This document shows positions 39,831 through 51,700 of a stretch of DNA of 64,000 nucleotides, piece by piece (position 1 is the first letter of the stretch; each line of letters starts with the position of its first letter). Location of the stretch: NCBI GenBank assembly GCA_945643635.1, contig CALZFC010000005.1, positions 297,501 through 361,500 on the forward strand, in the 5' to 3' direction. Position numbers and translations under genes: made by a program. This stretch comes from Allodiplogaster sudhausi. Its lineage: Eukaryota; Nematoda; Chromadorea; Rhabditida; Diplogasteridae. The notes under the pieces are model-generated. The model was not told the DNA's origin, ran no database searches, and saw only the letters and a program-made list of their open reading frames with translations.

Positions 39831-40657
39831 CACCTGTCCTTCCGGTGTACCCCTCAATGGCTTTTTTTCTTCTTTCCCTCTCTCTCTCACTAACACTTCT
39901 TCACGTTTTTACGTTGCCCATGGCATTGTCTAATCTTCTATCGTCTTCACTTCTCTGATCAAGCTACTACTACATTATTCATTATCCATGAAAAAAAACA
40001 TTTATTTATCGTAGTACAGGAAAATTAGTAGACCAGTGAATGATAAACTAGCACGCTATTTTAAAAATAATGATTCACACATGCACATTTCCTCCGTATT
40101 TTATAACACTTTTATCTCACTGAGATGTATACAGCTGAATTCTGTGCTTGTTGAGATATCATTACTTAAAATAGAAAATTAATTATTGTTGATTTGCATG
40201 TTTTTGTTATTTCGTCTGTTGCATGATGTTTTTCGTTCACGCGCTGAATTGTTTTCAATCATCGTCTTCATGCCCCTTTCTCCCTTTCTTCTTCTTTCTC
40301 ACTACACTTCTCTACCTCTCGCTTTTCTCATTCTCGGACACTCTTTCTCTCATTCTCACTCTCTAGCTCTTCCTTTCTCTTTCTCTCTTCATTTCGTTTT
40401 CACAACTTCGTGCCTTACATTTTAACGATGTTTCATGTTGTGATTGCTGAAATCAATCAGACAACAGATACTACATATGTATGTACATATTTTCAGTTGA
40501 ATAGTACAAACAAGATGTAACTCTTATCCTTATTGTTAGGCAGACAGAACAATATTAAAATAATGATTAATTTACAGAGCCATTTTTTGAGGAACTTGCA
40601 AAGTGTTCAGTGGCCGGCTGACGATTCTATGAGCTTGTTCTTCTCTCTGGATGAATT

Positions 40658-40696
<39 letters not shown>

Positions 40697-41459
40697 GCCA
40701 TTGCGGACATTCATGGAGAACAGATCGCTCTCTCATGAGAGTGCAATCCACCAACTTTTTATCTACACTCCAAACTCTTTCCAGGCATCTCTCGATCTTT
40801 CTATCTCGATTAAAGTGGCATAATAAGTGAAAGGAACTTGGAATGCCCTTGAGAGAATCTACAATTCCGCGATTCAATCGACTGGCTCGGTCGAATACAA
40901 AGATCTTCTCGAGATCTTAAATGGCTTCCATGACGAGGAGGCAGCCATAAGTTACCATAAGACGGAGATCCCAGCCATGTCCTCCCTCTCGGAGATTATT
41001 TGACTGCCAAAATCGTCTCCCGCTCCCATTCTCCTCTTTCACTATGACGTCGTCATACAGTAAACCGTATACCGTATGCGGTAGTCGCTTGTACTGTTTT
41101 AAACAGTTGTCACATCAATAATGACACTCCATCTATTTATGATTCGAAAAATCTGAAATAAGAATGAAGCCGATATAATGAGCTGTTTGAATTGTGAACG
41201 GGGAAAATGCCCACGCAACAAGCCCTGATCATATCCTTTTGTCAAGCATCGCTCTGGGTGGAAGTGGAAATTGTTGGCTGACAATGAAAGGAATGCAATA
41301 TATGTTCATATGTGCATGGCTATATGTGATTCCGATAATAAAATATACAGATACTTCTGCTTCATTGTGTGCTCTCTTTGCTCCATATCATATAGGGACA
41401 ACCGAATTGTGTAATATCTTCAACTGAACTGCTGTTATTCCATATAAAACCCTGCTCTC
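33288..41459. other. 8-kb microsatellite-rich region with weak candidate exons
   Basis: Dominated by GA/CT runs, for example 35110-35175, 35690-35785, 37010-37090, 37565-37745, 38060-38600, 39785-39830 and 40661-40695. Scattered normal-composition islands on the minus strand could be exons with good splice signals: 39400-39520 (LFPDEYYTLYAFAGIMSFSR), 38660-38800, 37205-37290, 36411-36480 (VRAISKRYCIPLDHFSID then stop), 35340-35410, 34572-34607 and 33884-33943 (VSSFLQVLVAELCERHYISP then stop). The two stop-containing islands resemble each other, which hints at two small tandem genes. I could not chain the islands in phase or recognise a family. Confidence 0.3.
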
Positions 41460-43549
41460 ATGAAGCTGCAAATCGTTGCTTTCTACTTCTTCATTATATC
41501 ATTGTTTACAATGCTTCTTCTCACATTAACAATGCCCACCTTCATGAAGTTTACGGGTATGCAGAAGGTGAGAGTTCTTTCACTCGCTTATGCGTATTGT
41601 TAGGCGAATAACACCTTGAATCATTGCAGAACCCCCTCCATGCAATAATTATTGCAAAACAATCACAACGAAAGCCAGTAATTCTTGCATGGACGTCATT
41701 TTTTGGGTTCGATCTCAATTGCATTCTGATTTGAAAAACAAAAGAAAGTGGGGAGTAAATTTTTTTAAGAATGGTCGACCTTGCTAAATGGCTCCGTCGA
41801 GGTATGCATGGCTGTCCCTACGACTGCGACTTTAAGAATAGAACCCAGAGGTTGAAAAGTTTTCCCTTTTTTTAAATTCACCATCAGTTTTTATATGAAT
41901 AAGTTCAGTAGCGAAGAGTCAGCAGATGCAGTTGTCTTTCACATCTTTGATCTGAATGTGCAAGATCTTCCTAAGCAACGTCGTTCTGAGCAATACTATG
42001 TCTACTATAACATGGAGTCTCCGGTCCACATCGGCTCATATCTTAAGAAGGTATAGAATGAATTGGCTTTGAAGGAACTTGAATGTATGCAGGATAAAGT
42101 TGCAGCTTCCTCGAGATTTCTTCAATGCAACTCTCGGCTATCTTCTTCAGCCTGGCTCGTACCTTCATAGTTATGGAAAGTTTTATCCGATTGATGAGCA
42201 GCTTCAATCGCAGAGTGGAAACTGGACAATTGTCACTGAAGATCAGGTTTGGCATGAATTCATGTAAAAATATGGTTGTTGAACCCTCTTCATTTAGATC
42301 CTTGATGCTATTAAGCTAAAGTCACATGTTGCATACGCTCTCATTTCAAATTGCCACACGAACTCTAAACGGGAGGAATACATTCAGGTTGTCTTCCTAT
42401 TCAAGTTCATTGATGGTGAACATTATATTAACGTAGGAAATGAAGAACTAACTGCATCTTCTTTCCCAACTACGTACCTGTTAATGTCGAAGTAATTAAA
42501 TGATCATGTATATACATACATACATACATGCATATACATACATACATATGTATGTATATACACTTATCTCGCCCGTGGACAGCTCTGCCCTAGGCGTATG
42601 CTGTGTCGAAGTCGGGATAGCAATTATTATATTTCATATACTAATAAAAGAAAAAAGCCTGTCATTCAGGCATTATCCGATTACATTGATATTGCTTCTC
42701 GCGGTCGCTGTAATAGATTTTCTTCTGCCTGTAACAAAGCTTGCGAGCGGAATCTAACTCGTCAGTTGAATACTCGCCTGAAACTTCCCAACTCTATAAA
42801 ACCCTGTTTTATGCTAAGGCAAAAAGACGAATTTCTCTGTTCTGCCAGAGTCGTATTTCTTCTATCTGGCCTTTGAAAATGCGGTCTGCAAGGACTACGC
42901 TTCGGAGAAGTCCTTTCGCATTCAGGATTCGATTGTTCCCGTCGTGTTGAAGAGAAGTGTTCTTAAAGGTATATTTACTATCGCTAAGATTATATAAACA
43001 CACAGGTATATTTATGTAAGTAATAGCTGTATACAAGACACTCCTCTTTCTTGAAGGAATCGCACCCGACTCGGCATTTGTGGCTGCAGATGATTTCTCG
43101 TCTCCACAAGAACTGGCGGACTTCCTTGTCAAGACGTCCAAGAACTTGACAAGATATCTGGAGTCAGATTTGAAATTTTTGGGTGGATTTTTAACGTAAT
43201 TTGGCACATATTATTTTCTTTTTTCCGTCCGCAGCTGTATTAAAATTTTCAGATTTTTCGAGTGGACTAAACGCTTTTATATGGAGACGCCTGAAGCTAT
43301 TGACGGTACGAGTCTATCATTGAAATGTTCGTCTCTTTTAAGCTACCATTAATAGTTTCAGGCGTCTGCAATTTGTGTCGCGATCTGCGATACGGAAATG
43401 TCTCATCTCCATGGCCGAGAGGTTCTCCGGATATTTACGAGTACTACACGAAGAAGCAGTGTGACGAAGGATTCGGTGCGAAATTGGCCCGCCAATCATC
43501 TTTTGCCTCGCCAAGCCAAGCAGACAAACTAACCCTTGGAGATGTCTGA
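41460..43549 (+). CDS. Alpha-1,3-fucosyltransferase (GT10), complete
   Basis: Golgi type II enzyme transferring fucose from GDP-fucose to N-acetylglucosamine of glycans. Exons: 41460-41567, 41630-41706, 41770-41850, 41888-42050, 42100-42246, 42298-42387, 42670-42760, 42849-42968, 43057-43195, 43253-43305 and 43362-43549. The sum is 1257 nt (418 residues) and all phases close. The N-terminal anchor is MKLQIVAFYFFIISLFTML. GT10 landmarks: HGCPYDCDF, YYVYYNMESPVHIGSY (the MESP acceptor motif), ALISNCHTNSKREEYI, FFYLAFENAVCKDYASEK (donor-binding motif) and VPVVLKRSV. The C-terminal CNLCRDL matches the CxxC of the family. A 42388-42669 intron holds TACA repeats and a spurious frame. Confidence 0.92.
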
Positions 43550-43970
43550 GTGAGACTTTTTCTGAAATCTCTGAAAAAGCTGGTGCTTTTTTTTCAGAAA
43601 TGGTCTTCTATTTCACAATTAAAACGAGATCGGGTGCCCTACATTCTTTTCCTTATGTGAATGAAGAATTGCTGACAGGCATGTTAAAAAATTTCATATT
43701 TGTGCTTTGTAAAAAGCAGAATTAAAAAGGTATATTTGAATTGGGCTCTGAGATGACGCGACTTGGCGCGCCTTTACATGTTCCCCTTCTATATCATTAC
43801 AGGCTCAGAACAATAAAAAACAATAACTTTTCTTTATAAAACATACATAGCAAGGGCTACAAGATATTGACAAGGGAGAAAGAGGGCGAGAGGAAGACCG
43901 TCTCGAGTGGCGTGAGTAAAGAAGAATGAATTTAAAATCGAGCAATGAAATATGTATGTTTGTGCATAAT
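43550..43970. other. Spacer between fucosyltransferase and Polinton
   Basis: 3' flank of the fucosyltransferase. A short stem (TCTGAAA...TTTTCAGA) lies at about 43561-43604. Nothing else was seen. Confidence 0.5.
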
Positions 43971-44205
43971 ATGATGAGTGTTCCCACTTTGACGGCCTCT
44001 TGAAATTTTTCTAACAAGGGAATGGTCTATCCATAGGGTGGCGGATTGCAACGAAATGTGGTTTCCCTGAAAGCTGAAGTTCTAAAATATATGGAAAAGT
44101 GAAAAAATTTTGCCCGTTTGGCCTCAGAACCCAGAAATAAATCGATAAAAATCTACCTCCCGGTAAGGCAAGTTTTGTCTGCAGTTCCAACATGAGATTT
44201 TCCAA

Positions 44206-44280
44206 GCGGCTGCGTAGTCTAGTGGATAACGCGGTTGCGTCACGGTTTGCAGTTCTCGGGTTCGAATCCCAGTTCGGGCA
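44206..44280 (+). other. tRNA-like module in nested element, left arm
   Basis: Box A-like TAGTCTAGTGGATAA and box B GGGTTCGAATCCC at tRNA spacing. The T-stem GGG/CCC pairs and the acceptor stem does not, so it looks tRNA-derived. The inverse copy is at 45879-45954. Confidence 0.6.
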
Positions 44281-45878
44281 AAATTTTTGCAATGATTTGC
44301 AATTTAAAGTAGGAGTGTGTAACCGTGAAAAAAATTGGAATCGAAATTTTTTACGCACCAATTAAAGAAGGATGTATGAGAAGAAGCAGAACATTGCCAA
44401 GATGCATATTGGGCTAGCCCAGAGATCAAATAGAGATCAATTTTCGCTGAAAAGAGATGTAAACTTACCGTAACTCGGGAAATTACTTCATGATAAGAAC
44501 TGAATATGATATTCGTGTTCCATTTATCGAAAACCCCCTAGGGTGAATTTCAGCGAAAAAAAAATTTTTTTTTTCGGAAAATTTGCTCATCTTGATCCCA
44601 CTCGCGTGTTAACGATAATGTGGAATGGCATGCTAATCATTCTCTCATTGGTACGTAAAAAAATTTCGATTGTAATTTTATTTTTTACCGTTACAAAGTT
44701 CTAATTTAAAAGCCAAATAAAGCCAAATCATAAGATTATCTGTCCCAACTGGTCAATGTGTCCACCTTCAAAGAAAACACATTGACCGGGCGTGCGGCCC
44801 TGCTGCAATAAAAATGTATTTATTTCTTTATGTGAAACTTGCAAATTTATTCATTCATACATTAGAAATAGATGTGATTTCTCATGGAATTTTTTCCTCG
44901 ACTTGCGCGACGAAACGAATCGCAATAGGGCTATGCTCTGCCTCTTTCACTCTCTCTCTCCCTCTCTCTCGCTCTCTCTCTCTCGTTTCTCTCTCTCTTG
45001 CTCTCTGTACTCCCTCTCTTCCCTCTTCCTCTCTCTCTATCTTTCTCTCTCTTCCTCCCTCTCTCTTTCTCTCTTTCACTTTTCCCCCTCTCTCTTTTCC
45101 CCGCTTTATTTTCTCATGTCTTCCCTGCAATTTTTGAAGAACTCTTTTTTTCGCAATAAAAATGTAATTCATAAAAAATTCTTTTGGCACCAGGGCCACA
45201 CGCCCAGTCAACTTCTTTTCTTTGAAGGTAAACTCTTTGAAGGTGGATACATTTTCTTTGAAGGCCCCCGGGGACGGGGCCGACCTCGGGGGCCGAGGCG
45301 GGATATTTTCGGCCCCCGGCCACCCCTGTTATAACGGTGAAAAATTTACAATTGAAATTTTTTATGAGAAATTTTTTTTGCTTGAATAAAAGGCATTTTT
45401 CCCCCAAATAATGTGGGTTTTTGACCGAAGAATAATTTTTGTTTGTACCCCTCCGGTCTGGAGTCGTGCATCGGACCTTGTACAGCACTGCATTCCAAAT
45501 CATCGTTTAGCACGCGAGTGGGATCCCGATTAGCAGATCATATTAATTTCTTATCATGAAGTCATTTTCCCGAGTTGCGGTAACTTTACCTTCTTTTTGT
45601 TTCATTCTACGTGTAAATGGTCATGGTAAGAAATTATTATGATATTGGTGTTCACCGTACTTTAAATCCCATTGGTTTGAATTTCAGCCAAAATAAAATT
45701 ATTCAAAAAATTTGACCTCTGGGCAGGGAATAGTACAACAGTACCACAATATGCATCTTGGTAATGTTCTGCTTTTTCTAATACATCCTTCTTTAATTGG
45801 TGCGTAAAAAATTTCGATTCCAATTTTTTTCACAGTTACACACTCCTACTTTAAATTGCAAATCATTGCAAAAATTTT

Positions 45879-45954
45879 GCCCGAACTGGGATTCGAACCC
45901 GAGAACTGCAAACCGTAACGCAACCGCGTTATCCACTAGACTACGCAGCCGCTT
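45879..45954 (-). other. tRNA-like module in nested element, right arm
   Basis: Reverse-complement partner of 44206-44280, nearly identical, with the same box A-like and box B-like motifs. Confidence 0.6.
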
Positions 45955-46267
45955 GAAAAATCTCCTGTTGGAACTGCAGACAAAACTTGCCTTACCGGGA
46001 GGTAGATTTTTATCGATTTATTTCTGGGTTCTGAGGCCAAACGGGCAAAAATTTTTCACTTTTCCATATATTTTAGAACTTCAGCTTTCAGGGAAACCAC
46101 ATTTCGTTGCAATCCGCCACCCTATGGATAGACCATTCCCTTGTAAGTCCAGAACTCCCCGTTGAAATTTCTCTTCTATGAATGTCCGGGAGCCCCGTTG
46201 AAATCGCAACTCGGAAATTTTCTAAGTCCGACCCAGGCCGCTTTTTCCAGAGCCAAGAATACTTCAG

Positions 46268-46342
46268 TGCTCCGGGCGGGAATCGAACCGGGGACCTTTC
46301 GCGTACTAGTCAAACGTGCTATCCATTAGGCCATGCGGCCGA
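46268..46342 (-). other. tRNA-like module in Polinton left inverted repeat
   Basis: On the minus strand: box A-like TGGCCTAATGGATAGC and box B GGTTCGATTCC. Aligned to arginine-type tRNA spacing, the anticodon arm forms four of five pairs around a loop with T at position 33. The D, T and acceptor stems are mismatched. Partner at 58313-58386. Confidence 0.6.
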
Positions 46343-46636
46343 GACGTCAGCATATCTTCACGGATATTGAAGTACACAGAGACAGATACAGAGAGAGACA
46401 CGAATCACTGCCTGGAATTACTTTGATTGAATAAGATCACAAGTACCGACAAACGTACGTATTAGCATTCCATTTTCATCCCCCTTCTCAAGGCATCCAA
46501 GAGAACGTTATTTGACACTCTTTTTCCTTCGCTGTATTTTCTTCATTAATAATCATCTTTTTTTGTGTTCATCTTCATGTATATGAGCAACAGTGTACAT
46601 ACATATGAAACAATTTTATTCCAGGCAAAAAAAACT

Positions 46637-47156
46637 TTACATTTTCGAGGAAGAAGAGAAGGCATCCAGCAATGTCTTTTCATGCACATTATTCAAAGTA
46701 ACGTTATGAAATATGGCAGACTGAATTCGCTGATTGGCCACGATACATGAGTTGCACAGATGAATTTTTGTCATATTGTTAGTTGAGGCGTCGTTAAGAC
46801 GGCCACAAACGTTGCAGACGGCAATGACGATCAATCGGTGGCTCATCAGACTCATCAGTGAGAAGTTGAATAGTTCCAAGCGGTCGAATGTAACGCGCAT
46901 GACGCGGCTGATAAATTTCATCACCATTGTGAACACGCTTAATGTGGCGGCGCAGATTAAAACCGGTCGAGAACATATTTCCACAATCTTCACAGTTAAA
47001 AGGTTTCTTTTCGCTATTGGTCTCAACGGAAGGAACAGACATAGTAACAGCAACGGTCTTTCCTTTAGAATCAAAGGTTGTAGTAGTTGCAGCAGGTGTA
47101 GAGGCAGGGGACCCTGCCTTACGGTCACCAGCAGCCATAGTGTCAAAACGAAACAA
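46637..47156 (-). CDS. C2H2 zinc-finger protein in Polinton, probable frameshift
   Basis: The frame from ATG 47154-47156 (or the internal ATG at 47138) carries one C2H2 finger, FNCEDCGNMFSTGFNLRRH. The same reading then stops near 46794. An overlapping frame continues with CNVCGR...HLCNSC, a second CxxC...CxxC zinc site, down to a stop at 46637. The two pieces look like one protein split by a one-base shift or an unrecognised intron. Likely nucleic-acid binding. It sits next to the left inverted repeat and faces out of the element. Confidence 0.6.
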
Positions 47157-47359
47157 TGATTTGTTGTTAGGAAAGAGACGCTTTTATACACAGGCTAAAG
47201 TGAGTCATAAACCAGTGAATGATTATTTCATCACTCATGACGTGAAGATAAGTTTTCACAGGGAAAACTACCAAGGTCCATTAAATTGCTTAATTGAACT
47301 TTAGTTATAGGAAAAAATTTAATGTTTGTTGAAACAGAATATACTGTTCGAGGAAGAAC

Positions 47360-47806
47360 TCAAAATTCCACAGTAAGAAGCTCTAGGGGGAGGAGATTTC
47401 CATTAGAGGCCGATATGAGTGGCAGGTGTGTTGCGCGTACGTCGATGCCATGTTGACATGCCATGTACTCCTAAAGAAAGTTTATAGTGAGCAAAAGAAA
47501 AAAGGATAAATAAATAATACTAACCGTAAGGCAAACCTTGACAGGTCTCACGCCCAATGTACTGTGACGACCTTCCACTGTCAGTCTGACAGTGATTCGT
47601 GTGGAAGAGTTGGTGCCAGGAGCGATGCGAGGACGATCCAAGAGAAAATTGTTGGGGCCCAGATGTGAAGTAAATATGCGACGTCGACGCAGCGTGTTGT
47701 CGATGGTGTCAATGTCGGCGGCGGACAGGACGGTGGTCTCTTCGATTCGAATTCCACATGTGAAGTAGATGAAGATGACTAGTGGAACGCGACTCGGAAG
47801 AACCAT
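47360..47806 (-). CDS. Small two-exon ORF resembling the C-terminal half of a PAZ domain
   Basis: Exon 47525-47806 (94 codons from ATG) has a good donor and joins in phase to 47360-47470 (36 codons plus TGA), giving 130 residues. The end of exon 1 and exon 2 read VCLTEYMACQHGIDVR, then ATHLPLISASNG and LLPLELLTV. This follows the Argonaute PAZ pattern of YF...H.L.LRYPHLPC...LPLE. No MID or PIWI domain follows because the frame stops. The N-terminus (VPLVIFIYFTC) is hydrophobic. It lies between the zinc-finger ORF and the capsid remnant. It could alternatively be an unrelated Polinton protein with chance likeness. Confidence 0.45.
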
Positions 47807-47907
47807 TATGCCTGCTGATCATTAAAAACGTTGTGAAAGTGATCAATTTGATAAAACCATCATATTCCGCATAAATCACAAGTTGATGTTTTAAAGTTAA
47901 TTTTTAA

Positions 47908-48290
47908 TTATTTTTTAGAGGTTACACCACCAGCATCAATACATACTTCCGAAATGTTGAAGCTTTGGTAATTAATATAGGAATTGGAAACGCTACCCTC
48001 ATAGGCATTTTGATCTATACAATTAATAATAAGACGTCGCGGAATCAAATCTGTAAAGATTGTAGAGAAGGAAAATCAAAGCGGCCTCCTGGCACAGAGT
48101 CTGGTAAGTCGATATTGATATCGAGCAGGAGAAGAAAGCAATGCTTGCTCCAATGCAAGATTGACAGAACTGATAACGTCAACAGCACGAATAAGAAGCT
48201 TCGTAGAGATGACTTCAATTTTTACACCATTAGGTGATGTATCATGACTTTCTAGTACAAAAACATAGCTGTTGCGATGGAAGGTAAGCT
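47908..48290 (-). pseudogene. Polinton major capsid protein remnant
   Basis: Minus-strand frames match the central part of the double-jelly-roll capsid protein of Polintons: KLLIRAVDVISSVNLALEQ, then SPARYQYR, and after a break IPRRLIINCIDQNAYEGS and NISEVCIDAGG, ending TAA at 47908-47910. The break at about 48062-48106 is either a 45-base intron with GT...AG ends or two compensating frameshifts. I cannot tell which. The N-terminal part and the far C-terminus of the usual 500-plus residue protein are missing. Confidence 0.6.
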
Positions 48291-48515
48291 ACACGTTTCT
48301 TCTATGGTAGGGATGTCTTCATACATAGTGACATGTGGGTTATGGGCAAATTCATCATAGCCAGGTTGGTATTCATTGTAGCAGAAAAATACATGTCCTG
48401 GCTTAACATCTTGAAATACTTGTTCACTAGTTGTAATTATTCGGTGAATTAGCGTACTCTTTCCACACCCCGAAGGTCCACACACCAACATACATGAAGA
48501 CCACGCAAGGAACAT
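48252..48515 (-). pseudogene. Packaging ATPase fragment (FtsK/HerA-type)
   Basis: 87 codons with a Walker A motif, MLVCGPSGCGKSTLIHRI, followed by VFFCYNEYQPGYDEFAHNP, the usual spacing in Polinton ATPases. The frame stops soon after and overlaps the start of the capsid remnant in another frame. Only the N-terminal third of the typical protein is present. The abutment suggests an internal deletion that fused the ATPase start to the capsid middle. Confidence 0.65.
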
Positions 48516-48745
48516 TTTTATTTACACAAAAAAATGATGAACAACAATCACAACTTTGGTAAAGAATGCAAAATAGATAACTAAAACAGTTTATGCTTCG
48601 AAAGTCAATGATATGTCTAAAAAAATTAGGATAAGAAGGAAAATATAATTTGGAAACACAACAAACGTAAACAGAAAAACTTTCTTTTCTTTTTCAGACT
48701 AAGAATAAGTGACAAAAGAAGTAAAAAAAACAGAAAACTAGCACA

Positions 48746-51700
48746 CTAGTATCCAAAAGGCAGAGTACCGAAAGTGCCACAAACAATTCGACGTTTGTTG
48801 AAGACAGGTTGAAATGCCTTCTCAAAGGCAATAGTCTCTACCTTGTGTCCTTTGTCGATGGAAAACCTTTCGTATGGGATAGGCACCTTACGACATCCTT
48901 GACGATCGTTGAGTTTGCAGACGAATCTTTTCATCGAGTTAAAATTAATTCTTGCCGCGGATTCACGTGTGACAGGGAACCCCCTACATTTCACTTTCTC
49001 GTGGACACACCCGTCTGATGTCTGGTATCTGAATGCATAAGCTTTAGGCCCCTGGGCCACAAATTCAATACCAGCGCCTCCGTTGAACTCATCAGTTAAA
49101 TCGCCCAAGAAATCTCCTTCAAGATCCTTGAGTGGGTCTTCTTCGTCCTCTTTATGTAAGTAGAGCACGCTGTCGGTGTCTATAAGAAATTAAAATAATA
49201 ATAAATTATTAAATGTAACAAACTGCCTACCTACGTACAATAGGCGCTTTTCAGGATGCGGTATCCGCTGTATGATCTTTAACAGCGTGCACCGAGCGTA
49301 AGCAGTCGTTAGAACGGCAGAGGGCAAACTCGTTGTTGGCAGTGGCTTAAGAGTCGACGACGAAGAGGGGCGATAGGTGACTTGCAATTTGTTCTCGCCC
49401 AGTACGCAGTAGTCGCGCACGTCCATGTCTGCATCGTTAAGTAAACGGAAAAAGCGGCCTGGGTCGGCCACGATCTCCGTCTTCAAACGGTCGTTCCTCT
49501 CTCCAGTTTTCCCCACTGAAAATGTAAACACACACAAACATTAAAAAATAATAAGATATTAATAAAAAAAAGAAGAATTAATAAAAACTGACGAGGGAGT
49601 TCGCCATTAACTTGGCGACTTGCCGCGCTGCCGGATTGTGCTTCATCGCCTCTGGATTAAGGCGAATTCCTTCTCGCTGCTCAAAACGTCTGACAAAGCT
49701 TGCTCGCTTTTTATCAGTGTTGGCAGTGGCGGGCCATCCTCTTGCTTCCTAATTTAAGAAAAAAAAGCTTAATTTTAAGACTATAAGACAGTAAAGACAA
49801 ACGGTTTTTTTGGCAATCCATGTGTCCATATACTCGGAGAGTACACCGTGTTTGACATGGCCAGTCGTTGCATCTCGCTCATATTGAGACCATTTTTTTA
49901 TAATGACGAGCCTTTAATTTTATGAATGTAATTTTAAAACTTACTGAACGTGTGTCTAACCGCATGCACACGCAGAATCTTATAGCCACATCGAAGAGCT
50001 TCGAGAAGCTCAACTGTTGCGAAGGTTCCAACGAACTGTCGCTCCTTGCTCTTGTGCTGACAGCGTTTCCCATATGGGTCCATCTCGCTGGCGCAAGCAG
50101 CACAAAGTGGCATGACATTCTTGCCACCACTCCGAAGCGCCAGTACAGGCACAAATAGTCGGGCAACACCTTAGAAAAAAAACTTTCTTTCAACTTAAAT
50201 ATGTATGTATGTAATATAATCTTTCCATCAGTACTGACAGTGCACTTCATGAAGCCTTGAATTTTGAGTTCTTCAGGCCGTGTGATTGGTGTGCGAATTT
50301 GCGAGACGTCTATCGTCTTTCCTCTTCCTACCGGATAGGGACGGTACTTGTTCGTAAATGGATATAAACCTCAAGAACAATTTCTTTCAATTAAACGTAA
50401 CTAAATAAGGTGCACGTACTTGTGACGTCCAAATATCTAATCTTGAATCCGGTTCAGGTTTCGCATAGAGACGAAATACCTCGCAGCGACCACCGAAGAA
50501 GGCGTCGTAAACATTAAGAGGCTCCTGTGAGGAAAAGTTATGTTCGTTTTTTGTTATTATTATTCTAATAACCATATGCGAACCTCATTAATCTCATACT
50601 TATTGAAAAACCGGCGCATCCTCTTGTCCTTCTTGAGCTTCTTGACGATCTCACACTCACGGATCAGCCACACTTTGTAATTGCGCCTGAGATGGCGGAG
50701 GCGCACCTCATCTTCTTGTCTGATGAGCGCTGCACGACGTCCGCGCACCAAGGTGTCATCCGAGTACCGACAACAGCACGCGTGCCAGTAGCACCCGTGC
50801 ACCTAAAGATATATGAATAAAATATTATAAAAAGATGTTGAATATAATTGTTGTATAATAGTCAAGTGTACCTCAATGACCAAATCGCGCTTGTTTGGCC
50901 TCTTGACAAAGCCATCCACTCGGTAGCGCGTTCCCTTTATTCTCTTCTCACCGCCATGCTGCGCGTCTCGAATTTTTAGACCTTTGGTCTTCCGAAGATA
51001 GCTAAAAATCGAAATTGATGTATCAAAATTAAAAAATTTAATACTTACGCCATCATCTTCAGAGCCATTCGACTTTGTTTGTCTTCGGCTGTGGAGGGCT
51101 TTTCAACGGCCAACATATCCTTCTTGAGAAACTAGCGTCTGAAGACGCGCATGGCCGCACTGGCTGCTGTTACACTCTCGTGGAAAACGTGAACACCAGT
51201 CGCGGCGAAGCATTCAGCATCGAATACTCGGACTCCCTCATGAAGGAGAATGACGTCCGAGAAGCAGTATGATTCTATTTCGAAACGGAAGTCAAAGGGC
51301 AGCTCCTCCTTCCTCTCCTCATACCAAGCGTTGAACGCCCTCCGTGCGTCGTCACTCATGCACGAGTACCCGAAGTACTTCTTATCTGGCAGCGCTCCGA
51401 CATATGAGTAGTTCCGTGGGCGATTAAACTTATGCGGAAAATGACCCTAAATTTGTTCCTTTTATTTCTTCACACTCGCTACTCTCTTTTCCACTATTTA
51501 AAATATTTTTGAGCGCATGCAAACCTTCTTCAACTCACTGATCCCGAACGCTTTCGGAAAGGAAGAAAGCGGCATTGACAAGAAGCTCAAAGAGTCAACC
51601 AGGCGAACACCGTTAGCCTCAAGCTTCATTATTTTCCTTCCGCACATGATGAGTTCGGAAGGAGCAATGTCGCTGTTGTCCGAACAGAGATGGCGAAGTA

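Larger units (their letters stand above)
44015..46143. mobile_element. Nested foldback element, PIF/Harbinger-like, TAA duplication
   Basis: Termini CAAGGGAATGGTCTATCCAT at 44015 and its inverse ending at 46143. The 3-bp direct repeats TAA at 44012-44014 and 46144-46146 fit PIF/Harbinger (TWA) insertion. Removing the element and one TAA restores continuity with the right Polinton repeat at 58568-58577, so the insertion is younger than the Polinton. Arms pair for about 400 bp strongly and about 580 bp weakly. The interior 44690-45520 contains a CT-rich run (44945-45110) and no transposase. Confidence 0.8.

Noticed and set aside
42578..42669. Coding stretch LCPRRMLCRSRD in the fucosyltransferase
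   Set aside because: The acceptor at 42670 joins in phase to 42387 and restores the family sequence, so this stretch is intronic.
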